A stretch of 25,123 nt of DNA from Micavibrio sp. UBA2705 (GTDB lineage: Bacteria > Pseudomonadota > Alphaproteobacteria > Micavibrionales > Micavibrionaceae): positions 1-25,123 of the forward strand of contig DELD01000057.1 in assembly GCA_002354205.1 (NCBI GenBank), in the 5' to 3' direction. Position 1 is the first letter of the stretch, and each line of letters opens with the position of its first letter. A program made the translations under genes and the position numbers. A model generated the notes under the pieces. It did not search any database, was not told the DNA's origin, and saw nothing but the letters and a program-made list of their open reading frames with translations. Shown piece after piece: positions 23,601-25,123 of the stretch.

Positions 23601-25123
23601 GGTATTGAAGTTGTTATCGCGTCTTCTGCAGCGGATACGATTTACGGTAGCAGCGCGGTTAACACGTTTGATGGTGGTGCGGGTGATGACATTCTACGCG
23701 GCGCAGGCGGTGCAGATGTTATTTACGGCGGCGCGGGTAATGATATTGCCGATTTCTCAGATCAGACAGGTATAGTTATTGTCGATTTAAGTGATGATGG
23801 CGCTGGGTATGTGCAGGCGACAGTTGGTGGCGCGAATGATGACCGCCTTTATGATGTTGAAGGTGTTTACGGCGGTGCGAATAACGATACGTTAACGGGT
23901 ACGGCAACGGCGAATATCATTCACGGTAATGATGGTGATGATGTTATTGATGCTGGCGCCGGCGCCGATACAGTGTTTGGCGGTGACGGCTCTGATACGA
24001 TTGCGCTGAATGAAGATGGTGCAGACGATTATTATGATGCGGGTGATGGCGTTGACTCTCTTGATGCGTCTTCGTTCACAAGCGGGCTTGAGTTTGATAT
24101 GGCTTCAGGTGTTCTTGCTGGCGGCGCGCTTGGTAATGACACTGCCCTTAATTTTGAGGTGTTTATTGCGACTAATTTTGCTGACACCATTTTGGGTAGC
24201 GGCGCTGATAACACGGTTGATGCGCGTGGCGGCGATGATACGGTTGATCCAGGTTTAGGTGATAACTACATTGATGGCGGGGCGGGCACGGATACGATTA
24301 CATTTGCGTCTTTACTGGCTGAAAGCGTCTTTATTGATTTATCGAATGACCTTGGCGGCGGTACTTTTGCAGCAGATATTAGTAATGGCGATCAAACAAT
24401 TTTCCTTGGTTTCGAAAACGTTATTGGTTCGCGCAATGATGATACCATCATTGGTGATGCAGGCGTAAATACGCTTGATGGCGGCGATGGTGACGATACG
24501 CTGCAAGGCGGGGCGGGCAATGATACGCTTATTGGTGGTAATGGTCTTGATGTTGCGGATTATTCAGGTTCAGGCTCTGCGATTACGGTAACGCTTGGCG
24601 CGGGAACTATTCTTGACGGTCTGGGTGGCACGGATACGGTGTCGAGTATTGAGGGCATTATCGGTACGTCGCTTGATGATACGATCTATGGTAACGCGCT
24701 CGATAACGTGCTTGATGGCGGCGCAGGCGATGATGAATTAACCGATGGCGCAGGCGAAGACACTGTATATGGTGGCGCGGGTGATGATGTTATCTTGCTT
24801 AGCGTTGATACAGATAATGATGTGTTTGATGGCGGTGCGGGGACGCTTGATGTGCTGGATGCAAGCGCGATTAACACAAGCCTGATTATCGACTTGGTGA
24901 ATAACCAGATTATCGGTCAGGGTACAGATAGCATTATTGGTATTGAAGTTATTCGCGCTTCAAGCGCGGCGGACACGATTACAGGTAGTGCGGCCGATAA
25001 CTCAATTGAGGGTAATGACGGCGACGACACGATTGATGGCGGCGCTGGCGATGATACGCTTGATGGCGGCAATGGTGACGACCTGATAGTGGGTGGCATT
25101 GGCGATGATGTTATTGATGGCGG
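20652..25123 (+). CDS. Giant RTX-repeat type I secretion substrate, second paralog (3' end outside the window)
   Basis: The frame stays open from ATG 20652 to the right edge: at least 1490 residues with no stop. AGGTAGG lies just before the ATG. No signal peptide is present. Residues 17-108 match the N-terminal module of the first paralog (QVVHV, IVGSDVIL, RIVFPDLALYMFSPDDAP). A Glu/Gln/Asp-rich stretch (115-165), a Pro-rich linker (165-210) and a GGGGS segment (245-249) follow, then the second shared region (GETNDHLIYADN, GFDVSEVTINGLP, FDPTSG, VFTGTGNATVFG). From residue about 433 onward come many RTX nonapeptide blocks separated by recurring strand-rich modules, including a VVDxDGYS type and an about 80-residue SVDTDND...IEVxxASSAADTI type seen twice. 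The protein is very acidic. The C-terminal secretion signal and any adhesion or enzyme domain would lie beyond the window. It is in tandem with and paralogous to the 17140 gene. Confidence 0.92.
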   Translation, partial: MADGHQINIDFPETGEQVVHVGPGDLVNLAEIDLALLIVEIVGSDVILIDPETQARIVFPDLALYMFSPDDAPKFFMGGKEFDPAQFLNKAGIIRNISSDDSFMSFTSLEVNPKFGDQEHGETASEVQEQKDQDEEIIQQKEAEGDADVEAFLAEVGQTQDDPVDPIEPVDSVGVPTVDAPTGGRQFLTPPPDPVQPPSQTFDPVPEIPEDVEDFTDFVVDFAFTGNVVQTSTEVDTSGVTTVSGGGGSVAGQEDASGVRQQERETISMLGETNDHLIYADNPLYFTETTMGKNLVLRPDLSEGFDVSEVTINGLPPGVIIYGHTPVAGVYTISLPEMNADGEIELPFVFDIGAVEAFDMIITMEAVFDPTSGFSLPEDPVMSSSMSQQVRILDATSADDYNVVDGSGNPVWIIDNAPIGDDVFTGTGNATVFGTMGDDVIVSQSGDDTIDAWGGDDNVFAGTGNDTIDGGDGQDVLSFANMTDSVVVDLRVVDGDGYSTINQGGDVNLAKGFEDIIGTQGDDTFYGDINDNAFVGGQGADVFYWSAGDNVYVGGAGRDVLDYSAVSGSAVTENLSVDMSVTIDGLYQVNFDGVPNDLASSIEVIYAGDGNDTIRGSGVGEAFYGGAGNDILEGRDGADTLSGGVGADTLLGGDDNDYLYEVAEAGAGSNDIIDGGSGSDTLEYIGANGIYVNLQAQTATDHPSATGPNYIGNDIVRDVEHVIGTAGNDSLVGNASDNTLLGGDGDDVFVGGDGNDVLDGDDGNDSVSFAGESGDIDYDMNTVDVDGYSSVTVGASNTDRIRSVENVIGGSGNDRIIGDAANNVISTGAGNDSIIGGEGNDTIDGGADHDIVDYAGSATGIIVDMNIVDAQGYSTVGIGLESDLVRNVEEFIGSGSSDQISGGAEDNIIYGSGGNDRISGGTGADVIDGGVGDDILYMSVDTDNDTFIGGSGVDTLDASATSDSLFIDLVSGTLTGQGVDEIYGIEVVIASSAADTIYGSSAVNTFDGGAGDDILRGAGGADVIYGGAGNDIADFSDQTGIVIVDLSDDGAGYVQATVGGANDDRLYDVEGVYGGANNDTLTGTATANIIHGNDGDDVIDAGAGADTVFGGDGSDTIALNEDGADDYYDAGDGVDSLDASSFTSGLEFDMASGVLAGGALGNDTALNFEVFIATNFADTILGSGADNTVDARGGDDTVDPGLGDNYIDGGAGTDTITFASLLAESVFIDLSNDLGGGTFAADISNGDQTIFLGFENVIGSRNDDTIIGDAGVNTLDGGDGDDTLQGGAGNDTLIGGNGLDVADYSGSGSAITVTLGAGTILDGLGGTDTVSSIEGIIGTSLDDTIYGNALDNVLDGGAGDDELTDGAGEDTVYGGAGDDVILLSVDTDNDVFDGGAGTLDVLDASAINTSLIIDLVNNQIIGQGTDSIIGIEVIRASSAADTITGSAADNSIEGNDGDDTIDGGAGDDTLDGGNGDDLIVGGIGDDVIDG
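23457..23699 (+). repeat. About 80-residue module, copy 1
   Basis: Starts at LYMSVDTDNDTF and includes LDASATSDSLFIDLV, GQGVDEIYGIEVV and ASSAADTIYGS. Over half of the positions match the copy at 24792-25034 by eye, whereas the DNA has diverged. The pair indicates an old internal duplication within the coding region. Confidence 0.7.
24792..25034 (+). repeat. About 80-residue module, copy 2
   Basis: Starts at ILLSVDTDNDVF and includes LDASAINTSLIIDLV, GQGTDSIIGIEVI and ASSAADTITGS. It matches the copy at 23457-23699, about 1.3 kb upstream. A further copy may lie beyond the window if the duplication unit is about 445 residues. Confidence 0.7.

Larger units (their letters stand above)
21950..25123 (+). 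repeat. RTX nonapeptide blocks of the second paralog
   Basis: Nearly the whole visible 3' part encodes GGxGxDxUx repeats, grouped in short blocks of two to five (for example GGDGDDTLQ, GGAGNDTLI at 24481-24534). They alternate with about 50-residue spacer modules. The array continues past the right edge. Confidence 0.9.

Noticed and set aside
21832..24468. Chain of open frames in one shifted frame (21832, 22108, 22672, 23587, 24010, 24259)
   Set aside because: They are shadows caused by the GGTGATGATGTT-like RTX repeats read one base out of frame; they have no ribosome sites and Met/Leu/Val-rich nonsense composition.
18475..25123. Repeats that might suggest a CRISPR array or DNA satellite
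   Set aside because: The repeats are in frame, nine codons long and degenerate, encoding calcium-binding nonapeptides; there are no uniform spacers.

Overview
The window looks like chromosomal DNA of an alphaproteobacterium with modest GC content. The strongest clue is a CpdR-type single-domain response regulator (6870-7241, minus), a member of the alphaproteobacterial CckA-ChpT-CtrA/CpdR circuit. A two-domain ALDH16-type aldehyde dehydrogenase next to a long-form DeoC points the same way. I cannot place it to genus from the sequence alone.

Left part (1-5400), nucleoside salvage: a purine nucleoside phosphorylase running off the left edge (minus) is divergent from deoB (phosphopentomutase), deoC (deoxyribose-phosphate aldolase) and a 795-residue aldehyde dehydrogenase (all plus). 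Together they would split purine deoxynucleosides, isomerise deoxyribose-1-P to -5-P, cleave it to glyceraldehyde-3-P and acetaldehyde, and oxidise the acetaldehyde. An intrinsic terminator closes the plus-strand unit.

Middle part (5440-12945), mixed housekeeping and unknowns: a putative HExxH metallopeptidase, a probable 54-residue protein, a tRNA-Val(GAC) with an unusual C33, cpdR, glucokinase, a short unknown helical protein, a GT4 glycosyltransferase, a secreted propeller-like protein and an RluD-type pseudouridine synthase.

Right part (12982-25123), the most interesting region: a divergent cell-surface/type I secretion locus. On the minus strand lie a MotA/ExbB-type proton-channel protein with a long cytoplasmic tail, a MotB/OmpA-like partner and a TolC-like outer-membrane channel. 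On the plus strand are two tandem paralogous RTX (calcium-binding nonapeptide) proteins, one complete (1089 aa) and one of at least 1490 aa running off the right edge. They share a long non-RTX N-terminal region. The arrangement resembles Salmonella SPI-4, where the SiiA/SiiB proton channel accompanies a type I secretion system for a giant adhesin. I infer a proton-motive-force-gated or energised secretion/surface-retention system for paired RTX proteins. The ABC transporter and membrane-fusion protein are not in the window. The intergenic DNA around the two RTX genes carries a helically phased TTAA series and a set of mutually exclusive hairpins that suggest dedicated regulation.

All long gaps were inspected. 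None above 300 bases lacks a gene if the 54-residue ORF at 6504-6668 is accepted.
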